This document shows positions 5,785-13,051 of a stretch of DNA of 14,634 nt, one piece after another. Under the pieces are notes generated by a model. That model did not search any database, was not told the origin of the DNA, and saw only the letters and a program-made list of their open reading frames with translations. The translations under genes and the position numbers were made by a program. This stretch comes from MFAQ01 sp964429015 (GTDB taxonomy: Bacteria; Patescibacteriota; Microgenomatia; UBA1400; MFAQ01): the NCBI GenBank assembly GCA_964429015.1, contig CAYSAM010000020.1, positions 1-14,634 of the forward strand. Reading direction: 5' to 3'. Numbering within the stretch: position 1 is the stretch's first letter; each line of letters opens with the position of its first letter.

Positions 5785-6657
5785 ATGACAGAGTTAAGTT
5801 TAGAGACACTTATAAAACATGCTCTTGCCCAAGATCTGGGCAAAAACGGTGATATAACTTCTCTTGCCACCATTTCTAGTGGTCAGCAAGCCACAGCTGA
5901 GCTTGTTGTTAAAACTAAGAAAGGAACTCTGTCTGGACTAGATATTTCCAAATTAGTATTTAATACCCTCGACCCCAAAATAATCTTCACTCCCCTTTTT
6001 AAAGATGGAGACAAAATAAAAAAAGGTGATGTTCTTGCCAAAATCTCCGGACCTGCGAGGAGTATCTTTGCAGCCGAAAGAGTAGCTCTCGAATTTATCA
6101 GACGCTTGTCTGGAATCGCTACTAAAACCAATCTGTTTACTGAAGAGATTAAAGAATTTTCTACAAAAATACTGGACACCAGAAAGATTCTCCCCGGATA
6201 TGGCGCCTTAGACAAAAAAGCAGTAAGGGACGGCGGCGGCACAAATCACAGACAAAATCTCTCCGAAATGGGACTAATAAAAAACAACCACATCGACGTA
6301 AATAATGGTGATATCAAAAAATGTATCGACCTTTTTCGCAAATCTAACCCAAACATTCCCCTAGAGGTTGAAGTTCGCAATCAAGGTGAATTTGAAATAG
6401 CTCTTCAAAACAATCCAGATCGCATAATGCTCGACAACATGAATAATCGGGATTTATTAATTGCCGTATCCAAAAGAAACAATTACAAAAACAAATATGT
6501 CCCCCTAGAGGCTTCTGGAAACATGACACTTGATCGTGTCAAAGAAGTAGCCCAAACAGGCGTTGACTATATCTCTGTTGGCTCACTTACTCACTCTGTA
6601 GAAGCTTTCGATATCTCGCTACACATTACTTTTAATAGCGTCATCGCGAGGACGTAA
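5785..6657 (+). CDS. nadC: Nicotinate-nucleotide pyrophosphorylase (carboxylating)
   Basis: A 290-residue quinolinate phosphoribosyltransferase, joining quinolinate and PRPP to give nicotinate mononucleotide with loss of CO2. Family signatures appear in order: QDLGKNGDITS (16-26), AERVALEFIRRLSGIAT (97-113), DTRKILPG (131-138), KKAVRDGGGTNHR (144-156), IKNNHI (165-170), EVEV (194-197), MLDNM (215-219), LEASGNM (241-247), VGSLTHSV (265-272). The last six residues (SVIART) and the stop codon are encoded by the repeat 6640-6713. It is the first gene of nadC-nadA-nadB and is driven by the promoter at 5751-5778; the start is fixed by the -10 spacing. The order differs from the common nadB-nadC-nadA or nadA-nadB-nadC. 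Confidence 0.96.
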   Translation: MTELSLETLIKHALAQDLGKNGDITSLATISSGQQATAELVVKTKKGTLSGLDISKLVFNTLDPKIIFTPLFKDGDKIKKGDVLAKISGPARSIFAAERVALEFIRRLSGIATKTNLFTEEIKEFSTKILDTRKILPGYGALDKKAVRDGGGTNHRQNLSEMGLIKNNHIDVNNGDIKKCIDLFRKSNPNIPLEVEVRNQGEFEIALQNNPDRIMLDNMNNRDLLIAVSKRNNYKNKYVPLEASGNMTLDRVKEVAQTGVDYISVGSLTHSVEAFDISLHITFNSVIART

Positions 6658-6713
6658 GTCTGTGGCGATCCCCGACTCGGAGATTGCTTCAGTACTTTGT
6701 AATTCGCAATGAC
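6640..6713. repeat. REP-like palindromic element at the end of nadC
   Basis: A 74-bp element with terminal inverted repeats GTCATCGCGA (6640-6649) and TCGCAATGAC (6704-6713), nine of ten pairing. An inner imperfect hairpin centres on CCCCGACTCGGAG. It supplies the final codons and stop of nadC and fills most of the 82-bp gap before nadA. It could fold in the mRNA and affect nadA expression or message stability. Confidence 0.75.
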
Positions 6714-6739
6714 AAAAAATAATAAACATAAAAAAATAC

Positions 6740-7810
6740 ATGAAATTACAAACCAAAAACCAAATCTACAAAATATTTAAACAAAAGTACTCTCAATACG
6801 CTCCAGATTTTGAGTTAAAGATAAAAGCCGAACAAGTAGCCAAGTTAAACAAGCTAACATTAGAAAAAAATGCCGTTCTCCTAAAACACAACTACATGAG
6901 TTGGGATCTGCAATGTGATGAAGTAATTGGTATAAAGGGTGACTCTCTGGAACTTTCCCGAAAGGCCACAGAAACCGATGCTGATATTATCCTTTTTCTC
7001 GGTGTAAAGTTTATGGCCGAAACCGCCAAAGTATTAAATCCCAACAAAAAAGTTCTTATACCGTCATTAAAGGCAGGTTGTTCTCTTGCTTCTAGCATCA
7101 CCGGAGCTGATGTTCGCAAACTAAAAGAAATGTTTCCTGGTGTACCAGTTGTCGCCTATGTTAACACCGATGCCGATACTAAATCCGAAGTTGATATCTG
7201 TTGTGCTTCAGGTAATGCCGCCAAAGTGGTTAAATGGGCCATGCAAGAATGGAAAACCAACAAAGTTATCTTTCTACCAGACAAATTTCTTGCCCAAAAC
7301 ATTGCCAAACAAATGGACGCTGACATTATATTTCCCAATGTCAATCAACCATCAACCATCTACGATCTACCATCTACCAAACCAGTTTTTATTGGCTGGG
7401 AAGGCAAATGCGAAGTCCACGAAAAATTTACAGCTAAAGATGTTAGAGAAATAAGAGCAGATTTCCCCAATGCTTATGTAATGGCTCACCCAGAGTGTCC
7501 TCCCGAAGTTATTGACGAAGTAGACTTTGCCGGATCTACAGGAGAAATGATCAAAAACATAAATAATCCAGACATCCAAGACAGACAAGTTGCCTTCTTT
7601 ACCGAATGTGCCATGGTAGAGTTACTTGCAGCCCAACACAAAAACGTTTTACAGGTTTGCTCTATTCAAAAACGCTGTCCCCATATGGCTCAAAATAATC
7701 TTGAAACAGTTATTGCGGCTCTTGAAAACATGCAATACGAAGTAACCGTTCCAGAAGACTTGCGGGCAAAAGCCGAAATACCCATTAGAAGAATGATAGC
7801 CATAAAATAA
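6740..7810 (+). CDS. nadA: Quinolinate synthase
   Basis: A 356-residue NadA, which condenses iminoaspartate with dihydroxyacetone phosphate to quinolinate using a [4Fe-4S] cluster. The expected cluster cysteines are Cys113 (KAGCSLA), Cys224 (WEGKCEVHEKF) and Cys313 (KRCPHM); Cys252 in HPECPPEV is also a family position. VLLKHNYMSWDLQ (46-58) matches the usual N-terminal substrate region, although the family commonly has VLAHYYQ here. Residues about 202-214 come from a low-complexity repeat in a variable loop before Cys224. ATG 6740 has no SD. The next gene, nadB, starts four bases after the stop, so the two are co-transcribed. Confidence 0.95.
   Translation: MKLQTKNQIYKIFKQKYSQYAPDFELKIKAEQVAKLNKLTLEKNAVLLKHNYMSWDLQCDEVIGIKGDSLELSRKATETDADIILFLGVKFMAETAKVLNPNKKVLIPSLKAGCSLASSITGADVRKLKEMFPGVPVVAYVNTDADTKSEVDICCASGNAAKVVKWAMQEWKTNKVIFLPDKFLAQNIAKQMDADIIFPNVNQPSTIYDLPSTKPVFIGWEGKCEVHEKFTAKDVREIRADFPNAYVMAHPECPPEVIDEVDFAGSTGEMIKNINNPDIQDRQVAFFTECAMVELLAAQHKNVLQVCSIQKRCPHMAQNNLETVIAALENMQYEVTVPEDLRAKAEIPIRRMIAIK
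7342..7381. repeat. Low-complexity ATCTAC/ATCAACC repeat inside nadA
   Basis: A 40-bp run of degenerate 7-mers of the type CATCAAC, CATCTAC, GATCTAC. It is in frame and encodes NQPSTIYDLPSTK. The 12-mer TCTACGATCTAC is shared with the element at 14208-14231 in the membrane-protein gene. Confidence 0.65.
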
Positions 7811-7814
7811 CAAG

Positions 7815-9407
7815 ATGACTCAAGAACTAATCCAAACCGATGTTTTAATAATTGGCTCCGGCATAGCAGGTGCAACTACAGCCATAGAACTATCCAAGAA
7901 AAATCCTCAAATAAAAATTATTCTACTCAGCAAAGCCAAAACCCTAAACGAAACCAATACTCGCTATGCACAAGGCGGCATAATTGCTAAAGGAGGAGTC
8001 GATCTTGAAAAAGATATTTTGTCGTCTGGTGATGGAATAGCGTTACCAGAAGCTGCTCGCATTTTATCTACAGAGGGACCAGAACTAGTAAAAAGTATTC
8101 TTATCGATACATGTTCAACACCTTTTGATAAAGCGTCAGATGGATCATTAGCGTTTGCTTTAGAAGGTGGCCACAGCGAACCAAGAGTAGCCAAAGTGGC
8201 AGATTTTACAGGTAAATCCATCCAAGAAAATCTTACCAATGCACTTCAAGAGTATAAAAACATCACCATTCTTACAGATATTACCGCTATAGATTTACTA
8301 ACTCTTTCACATCATTCACAAGACTGGCTCAATAAATACAAAGACGAAACTTGTGTTGGTGTTTATGGTTTTGATCAAAAAGATAAAAAAGTATCTCGAA
8401 TAATAGCCAAAAAGACAGTGCTCGCTTCTGGTGGCTATAGCCAAGTTTTTGCCTTTTCGACAAACCCTCAAGGCACCAGAGGTGACGGAGTTGCTATGGC
8501 ACAAAGAGCAGGCGCCAGACTTCTAGGACTAGAATTTCAACAGTTTCATCCCACAGCCCTAAAAATTCCAGGCGCTCCCCCATTCCTCATTAGTGAAGCT
8601 GTTCGCGGTGAAGGTGCCAGGCTTACAGACAAAAGAGGAGTTCCCTTTATGCAAAAATATTTCCCCGAACTACAAAAACCAGACTTAACAACAAGAGATA
8701 AAGTTTCCAGATCAATTTTTACCGAAATGATAAACACCGGAACCACAAACGTGTACCTAAATTTAAAAGATTACATTTCCAAAAAAGACATTCTTCAAAA
8801 CTTCCCCGTAATTTACAAAACCTGCAAAAGTTTTGGAGTCGACATTACTAAGGAATTAGTCCCTGTCTCCCCTGCAGCTCACTACTCATGTGGAGGAGTA
8901 TTAACAGACTTAAATGGACAAACAACCATAAAAAACCTCTATGCAATTGGCGAAGTTGCTTGCACCGGACTCCACGGTGGCAATCGCTTAGCCAGTACAT
9001 CTCTGCTAGAAGGTCTCGTCTTTGGCGCCCGCTGCGCAAAAAAAATTACTGACGAAGTTTGTCATTCCGGACTAGATCCGAAATCTATACAAGTAGATAC
9101 CTCATCGATCCCCTCTTGGGAAGATCACTCAGAGTACGACACCGACCCAGCTCTAATTGCAGCAGACACTATAACCATAAAAAATATTATGTGGAATATG
9201 GTTGGACTTGTTCGCCGCAGAAAAATAATAGAAAGAGCCATTACCGATCTTACACACCTAGAAGAATCAATCAATAATTTTTATCGCAAAGCTAGTCTCT
9301 CAGACGAACTCCTAGGCCTCAGAAACATGGCACAAGTATCATTATTGGTTGCCAAGGCTGCCTTAGCAAATCCCAAATCTATTGGTTGCCACTATCGCGA
9401 AAACTAA
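7815..9407 (+). CDS. nadB: L-aspartate oxidase
   Basis: A 530-residue flavoprotein that oxidises L-aspartate to iminoaspartate, the substrate of NadA. The N-terminal FAD motif is GSGIAG (14-19). TNTRYAQGGI (48-57) and GGHSEPRV (118-125) match substrate-region signatures, FHPTAL (244-249) and SEAVRGEGARL (260-270) follow, and LYAIGEVACTGLHGGNRLAS (375-394) is the second FAD motif. The C-terminal helical domain contains RRRKIIERA and the end KSIGCHYREN. A short REP-like insertion encodes CHSGLDPKS (416-424) in the linker before the C-terminal domain. No SD is seen; translation is probably coupled to nadA, four bases away. No terminator follows: the stop lies three bases from the stop of the converging slipin gene. 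Confidence 0.96.
   Translation: MTQELIQTDVLIIGSGIAGATTAIELSKKNPQIKIILLSKAKTLNETNTRYAQGGIIAKGGVDLEKDILSSGDGIALPEAARILSTEGPELVKSILIDTCSTPFDKASDGSLAFALEGGHSEPRVAKVADFTGKSIQENLTNALQEYKNITILTDITAIDLLTLSHHSQDWLNKYKDETCVGVYGFDQKDKKVSRIIAKKTVLASGGYSQVFAFSTNPQGTRGDGVAMAQRAGARLLGLEFQQFHPTALKIPGAPPFLISEAVRGEGARLTDKRGVPFMQKYFPELQKPDLTTRDKVSRSIFTEMINTGTTNVYLNLKDYISKKDILQNFPVIYKTCKSFGVDITKELVPVSPAAHYSCGGVLTDLNGQTTIKNLYAIGEVACTGLHGGNRLASTSLLEGLVFGARCAKKITDEVCHSGLDPKSIQVDTSSIPSWEDHSEYDTDPALIAADTITIKNIMWNMVGLVRRRKIIERAITDLTHLEESINNFYRKASLSDELLGLRNMAQVSLLVAKAALANPKSIGCHYREN
9061..9089. repeat. REP-like half-element inside nadB
   Basis: Begins GTCATTCCGGACTAGATCCG and runs to 9089. It has a near-palindromic core (TTCCGGA / TCCGAAA around CTAGA). 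It is in frame and encodes HSGLDPKSI, a peptide typical of widespread GTCATTCCGG-type repeats. Confidence 0.6.
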
Positions 9408-9410
9408 ATA

Positions 9411-10166
9411 TTACTTTGCTTTATCCGCACCAATCATTTTGATCGCTTCTTGGACAGTCGTCATAAACTGAGCAGGAAAAATAATTGTTGAGTTCTTCTC
9501 AACAGATATCTCTGCCATAGTCTGAAGTGTACGAAGTTGAAGTGCTACTGGATGCTTACTAATTACATCCGCAGCTTCTGCTAGTTTTTGAGCCGACTGA
9601 TATTCTCCTTCAGCTGCCACAACCTTTGCTCTTCGCTCACGCTCCGCTTCTGCCTCCTTGGCCATAGCTCTTTGCATGTTTTCCGGCAAAGAAATATCTT
9701 TAATTTCTACCGCCGAAACTTGAGCACCCCAAGGTTCAGTGTGAGTATCAATCACTTTTTGAATTTGTTGATTTATTTTTGTGGTTTGAGACAAAAGTTC
9801 ATCCAAAGTAAACTGACCAACTACATTGCGAACAGTAGTCTGAGAAATTTGATTTACCGCTGAATAAATATCGTCAATTGCCACAATAGCCTTTTCCGGA
9901 TTAACTATGTGGTAATAAGCTACAGCTGCAATATCTATTGAAACATTGTCTTTGGTAATAATCTTCTGCGAAGGAATCCCCATAGTTATGGTTCTGAGAG
10001 CAACCTTACGCATTTGTTCCAAGAATGGGACCAAAATTATTAAGCCAGGTCCACGAACTCCCACAAATCTACCTAAGAAAAAAACTACGCCCCTTTCGTA
10101 CTCCTGAACCACTTTTAAACTAGCAAATAATACGACCAAAATAAGAAAGATGATTGGAAATGTCAT
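9411..10166 (-). CDS. Slipin (stomatin/prohibitin-like SPFH protein)
   Basis: A 251-residue membrane-anchored SPFH/band-7 protein that probably assembles into ring or cage complexes at the membrane; slipins are often partnered with NfeD proteins, but none is next to it here. An N-terminal hydrophobic anchor (1-19) is followed by QEYERGVVFFLGRF (21-34), RGPGLIILVPF, the SPFH core with TITMGIPSQKIITKDNVSIDI, and the stomatin segment ERERRAKVVAAEGE with a coiled-coil helix (about 165-205). The C-terminal end FPAQF is typical. It starts 18 bp after cysS and may be co-transcribed with it, but TATAAT six bases before its ATG suggests its own leaderless transcript. Confidence 0.93.
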   Translation of the reverse strand: MTFPIIFLILVVLFASLKVVQEYERGVVFFLGRFVGVRGPGLIILVPFLEQMRKVALRTITMGIPSQKIITKDNVSIDIAAVAYYHIVNPEKAIVAIDDIYSAVNQISQTTVRNVVGQFTLDELLSQTTKINQQIQKVIDTHTEPWGAQVSAVEIKDISLPENMQRAMAKEAEAERERRAKVVAAEGEYQSAQKLAEAADVISKHPVALQLRTLQTMAEISVEKNSTIIFPAQFMTTVQEAIKMIGADKAK

Positions 10167-10172
10167 AGCAAA

Positions 10173-10178
10173 ATTATA
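10173..10178 (-). promoter_or_regulatory. -10 box before the slipin gene, possible leaderless start
   Basis: Perfect TATAAT on the minus strand, then TTTGCT, then ATG 10166. No -35 box lies at the usual distance (the best, TTGAGG, is 20 bp away inside cysS), so the box is only suggestive. Confidence 0.4.
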
Positions 10179-10184
10179 CTCTTT

Positions 10185-11585
10185 TTATTTATCTTTTACC
10201 TCAAGACCAAGAGCAATTAGCTGATCTCTAATCTTATCCGCCTCCACCCAATTCTTCTCACTTCTATATTTTTCTCGCAAAGCGATTAAGTCATGATTCT
10301 TTCTCGTTTTTTCTTCCCAGGCTTTATATCTCTTAATCCCTTCCTCTTTTATTCTTAGACCCAAGACCTTATCAACCTCTTCCAAAAAGTACATTGCCTG
10401 GTCATCATTACCAACTTTATCCAAACCACTCCACAAAGTAGACAGTGCTTTGGGCATATTAAGATCATCCTCAACAGCAAGATTAAACCCACTTACTAAC
10501 TCATTCATGGGTGATTTTGTTTTATCAATGTAAAAGTCAGTATCGTAAGCGCCAAAAACCATAGCCTTGTCAAACAATCTATCTACCGCATTTTGTGCTG
10601 CCTCAAGTGCTTCCCAGGTAAAATTCATTGTCTTTCTGTAGTGAGTAGACAAATACAAATATCTAAGCGCCATAGGCGAGTAACCTTTGGCCACAATATC
10701 CGCCACACTATACACATTTCCAAGGCTCTTACTCATCTTTTTTCCATCTACAGTCAAAAAAGCACTATGAAACCAGTATTTTACAAACGGCTTTTTGCCT
10801 GTTGCTGCTTCGCTCTGGGCAATTTCATTTGGATGATGAATGGATAAATGATCTTCACCGCCAGTATGAATATCAAACTGATCACCCAAGTATTTAGTAC
10901 TCATGGCTGAACACTCTATATGCCAACCAGGAAACCCATCCCCCCAAGGACTTTCCCAATGCATTACATGTTCAGAAAATTTTCCCACCCTTTTAAACCA
11001 CAAAGCAAAATCTAACGGACTTTTTTTATTTGCATCAGTTACCACCTCATCTCTAACCCCAACTAACTTTTCTGTCAAATTTTGTCCAAAAAGCTTACCA
11101 TAATCCGGAAACTTTGCCACTTCAAAATAAATTGCTTCCGGAGTTTCGTAGGCAAACCCTTTATCAACAAGTTTTTCAATCATCTCTATCTGCTCAGGAA
11201 TATGCTCTGTGGCTTTACAAGACACTGTTGGCTTTTCCACGTTAAGCAACTCCATTTCTTTATCAAAAAACTCCGCAAACTCTTTTGCCACCTCCCAAAC
11301 CGTCTTGCCATACTTTTCCGCCCCTTTTTCCATTTTATCCTCACCTTCATCCCCATCTGAAACCAAGTGACCAACATCAGTAATGTTTTGAACATGCTTT
11401 ACCTGTAGACTCTCAGCATTCTCCAAAACTCTTCGCAAAACGTCATCATTTACATACTTTCGACCGTGTCCAATGTGTGAAAAACTATATACCGTTGGAC
11501 CACAAGCATACATCCTCACCTTACCAGCCTCAAGTGGTTCAAACTCCACCAATTTTTTAGATAATGAATTAAAAATCTTCAACAT
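10185..11585 (-). CDS. cysS: Cysteine--tRNA ligase
   Basis: A 466-residue class I aminoacyl-tRNA synthetase that charges tRNA-Cys with cysteine. The HIGH motif is at 37-40, KMSKS at 283-287. The catalytic zinc ligands are Cys28 (ACGPTVY), Cys225 (WHIECS), His250 and Glu254 (HHPNE), with the same spacing as in E. coli CysS. NITDVGH (68-74) and GGEDH (242-246) also match. The C-terminal DALR-like anticodon-recognition region ends with the usual charged helix (EADKIRDQLIALGLEVKDK). Length is normal. ATG 11585 has no SD but a TAAAAT box six bases upstream, suggesting a leaderless message. Confidence 0.97.
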   Translation of the reverse strand: MLKIFNSLSKKLVEFEPLEAGKVRMYACGPTVYSFSHIGHGRKYVNDDVLRRVLENAESLQVKHVQNITDVGHLVSDGDEGEDKMEKGAEKYGKTVWEVAKEFAEFFDKEMELLNVEKPTVSCKATEHIPEQIEMIEKLVDKGFAYETPEAIYFEVAKFPDYGKLFGQNLTEKLVGVRDEVVTDANKKSPLDFALWFKRVGKFSEHVMHWESPWGDGFPGWHIECSAMSTKYLGDQFDIHTGGEDHLSIHHPNEIAQSEAATGKKPFVKYWFHSAFLTVDGKKMSKSLGNVYSVADIVAKGYSPMALRYLYLSTHYRKTMNFTWEALEAAQNAVDRLFDKAMVFGAYDTDFYIDKTKSPMNELVSGFNLAVEDDLNMPKALSTLWSGLDKVGNDDQAMYFLEEVDKVLGLRIKEEGIKRYKAWEEKTRKNHDLIALREKYRSEKNWVEADKIRDQLIALGLEVKDK

Positions 11586-11591
11586 ATTATT

Positions 11592-11597
11592 ATTTTA
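11592..11597 (-). promoter_or_regulatory. Possible -10 box for leaderless cysS mRNA
   Basis: TAAAAT on the minus strand, then AATAAT, then ATG 11585. No clear -35 box. The upstream side is the terminator of the preceding gene, so a separate promoter for cysS is required somewhere here. Confidence 0.4.
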
Positions 11598-11615
11598 ACC
11601 GAAAAGACACAAAAA

Positions 11616-11634
11616 TCCCCGCCTGTGGCGGGGA
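11616..11634 (-). terminator. Intrinsic terminator of the 144-aa gene
   Basis: Stem TCCCCGC (11616-11622) / GCGGGGA (11628-11634), 5-nt loop, followed on the minus strand by a T5 run. The stem is identical to that at 13024-13042, which follows the other orphan gene beside the deacetylase. Confidence 0.88.
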
Positions 11635-11639
11635 GAGTT

Positions 11640-12074
11640 TTAAACATCGAGCTGAGAAACCAAAAAGTCAACGTAAAATTCTACAATTTCTTCAACTGCA
11701 ATCAAAACCTTTTTATTATTTAACTTGGAGTTATTGACCAAATCGCGGTAAATAATAGAAACAGCAATACCAGCTGCCCCGATGTTGGCAAAGTAGATAT
11801 TGCTATCCGCTGAAGTGGAGCACTCTTTCCAGTCTGGAAACATGCCCTCATTTAGATTCAACTCCCAATCTCTATGATCACGGAAAATAGCTAACAACGA
11901 TCTACCCGCATTAGAACGCAAGGCAGCTACCAAGCTACTTTCGTAAACAGTATGGCCAGACTGAACAAAAGCCAACTGAGCCTTAAGCCCCGCAATCTGA
12001 CCCAAAATAACCAAGCGCTTCTTCTCTTCTGAAATACTGCTTGTAACGATATGAAAGTTCACAAAAAAGTTCAT
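11640..12074 (-). CDS. Orphan protein, 144 aa, unknown function
   Basis: I do not recognise this protein. It looks soluble or peripherally associated: mixed alpha/beta composition, one Cys (CSTSAD), no signal peptide and no clear membrane helix, although segment 95-108 (ANIGAAGIAVSIIY) is fairly apolar. The C-terminus looks helical (LIAVEEIVEFYVDFLVSQL). The SD GGAGGT (12084-12079) lies four bases before ATG, and an intrinsic terminator follows at 11616-11634, so it forms its own unit or ends the deacetylase transcript, 60 bp downstream of it. The C-terminal half shows a faint similarity in pattern to the 154-aa orphan at 13052-13516. Confidence 0.75.
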   Translation of the reverse strand: MNFFVNFHIVTSSISEEKKRLVILGQIAGLKAQLAFVQSGHTVYESSLVAALRSNAGRSLLAIFRDHRDWELNLNEGMFPDWKECSTSADSNIYFANIGAAGIAVSIIYRDLVNNSKLNNKKVLIAVEEIVEFYVDFLVSQLDV

Positions 12075-12134
12075 CTATACCTCCGCAGATTTTTTCTTTC
12101 TGCAAACAGTGTACTACAAAATCTCCAAAAATTC

Positions 12135-12857
12135 TCAAATTTTAAACTTTAAATATTTAAATTTATATTTTTTATCTAATTCTGCCACAGAATACCACTC
12201 TGTCCGAGCACCAAAAGCCAAAACCCACCAAAATGACTTCAGGTAAGTAAACAGGTTTTGGCTTTTGTGGGAATATGCTGCTCTCCACTTGGCAAAAGAT
12301 TCCCGTAAATTTAACTCCAAAATATATTTTGGCTTTTGGAGATAATTTTGAGCTCTATTATTAACCATCAGCTCCTTCCTTTTCCCTACAAAGCTAGTCC
12401 ACAATAAACCAAAGTTTTTATTTTCCCGGTATATTCTCAGTATCTCCAAAGATAAACTAACATGGTCTGGGTGAGCCGTTACTCCAGATAAATCGTAACT
12501 AACCACCAAGCCTGGCTTTGTCATATTTATAAAGCTCCGTAACCTACTCCGCCAAACCACACCCTTTCTCAATTTACCATCTTCAAATTTCCACATAATC
12601 CAATCTGTCACTCTTAAAATACTCATAGCCAAAGCCATTTCTTGACGTCTAATTTCAGTAACACTTCTTCCTTTGCCATTTATATATATTTTCCCTCTAT
12701 TACCTTCTGTCAGTGTTAATACTGTTACGGCAAAACCTAGCGCCATTGCCCTTTGAATCAACCCCCCTGCCATTACCGATTCATCATCGGGGTGAGGAAA
12801 AACGACCAACAGCTTTTTATTTTTTATTTTTTTAAGAAAAAATTCAATTGACTTCAT
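12135..12857 (-). CDS. PIG-L/LmbE-family deacetylase
   Basis: A 240-residue zinc-dependent de-N-acetylase of the PIG-L/LmbE family, which removes acetyl groups from GlcNAc-containing lipids, thiols or related sugars. The metal site is clear: FPHPDDE (20-26) and AHPDH (128-132). TLTEGNRG (48-55) is the usual strand/loop after the first motif. The substrate cannot be told from sequence. The family often serves surface-glycan genes, which would agree with the GT-C-like membrane protein nearby. ATG 12857 begins just before the first beta strand; ATG 12875 would add six residues (MVIICG). Neither has an SD. Confidence 0.88.
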   Translation of the reverse strand: MKSIEFFLKKIKNKKLLVVFPHPDDESVMAGGLIQRAMALGFAVTVLTLTEGNRGKIYINGKGRSVTEIRRQEMALAMSILRVTDWIMWKFEDGKLRKGVVWRSRLRSFINMTKPGLVVSYDLSGVTAHPDHVSLSLEILRIYRENKNFGLLWTSFVGKRKELMVNNRAQNYLQKPKYILELNLRESFAKWRAAYSHKSQNLFTYLKSFWWVLAFGARTEWYSVAELDKKYKFKYLKFKI

Positions 12858-13017
12858 GCCGCAAATAATTACCATTTATAACTACGTTGCGGATCCAACT
12901 CAGGCTTTAAAGCAAATGTTGGACAGATTCCACCCCAACTAATACTCAATTTAAACTCTTTTTTGTGTTTGGCGCACGCTTCCAAACAGAGTCTTATTTA
13001 TCAATAAAATATAACAC

Positions 13018-13042
13018 AAAAAATCCCCGCGGCTAGCGGGGA
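13018..13042 (-). terminator. Intrinsic terminator of the 154-aa gene
   Basis: Stem TCCCCGC (13024-13030) / GCGGGGA (13036-13042), loop GGCTA, followed on the minus strand by a T-run (13023-13018). Confidence 0.88.
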
Positions 13043-13051
13043 ATCTCGAAC

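Noticed and set aside
7342..7381. CRISPR-like array of short repeats
   Set aside because: The 7-mer units are contiguous, degenerate and lie in a coding frame; there are no spacers and no cas genes.
12966..12988. Inverted repeat TGTTTGG/CCAAACA between the deacetylase and the 154-aa gene
   Set aside because: It has a 9-nt loop and no T-run in either direction, so it is not a convincing terminator, and no other role can be supported.
12876..13023. Possible tRNA or small RNA in the intergenic space
   Set aside because: I could not form a cloverleaf or find T-loop and anticodon-stem signatures on either strand.
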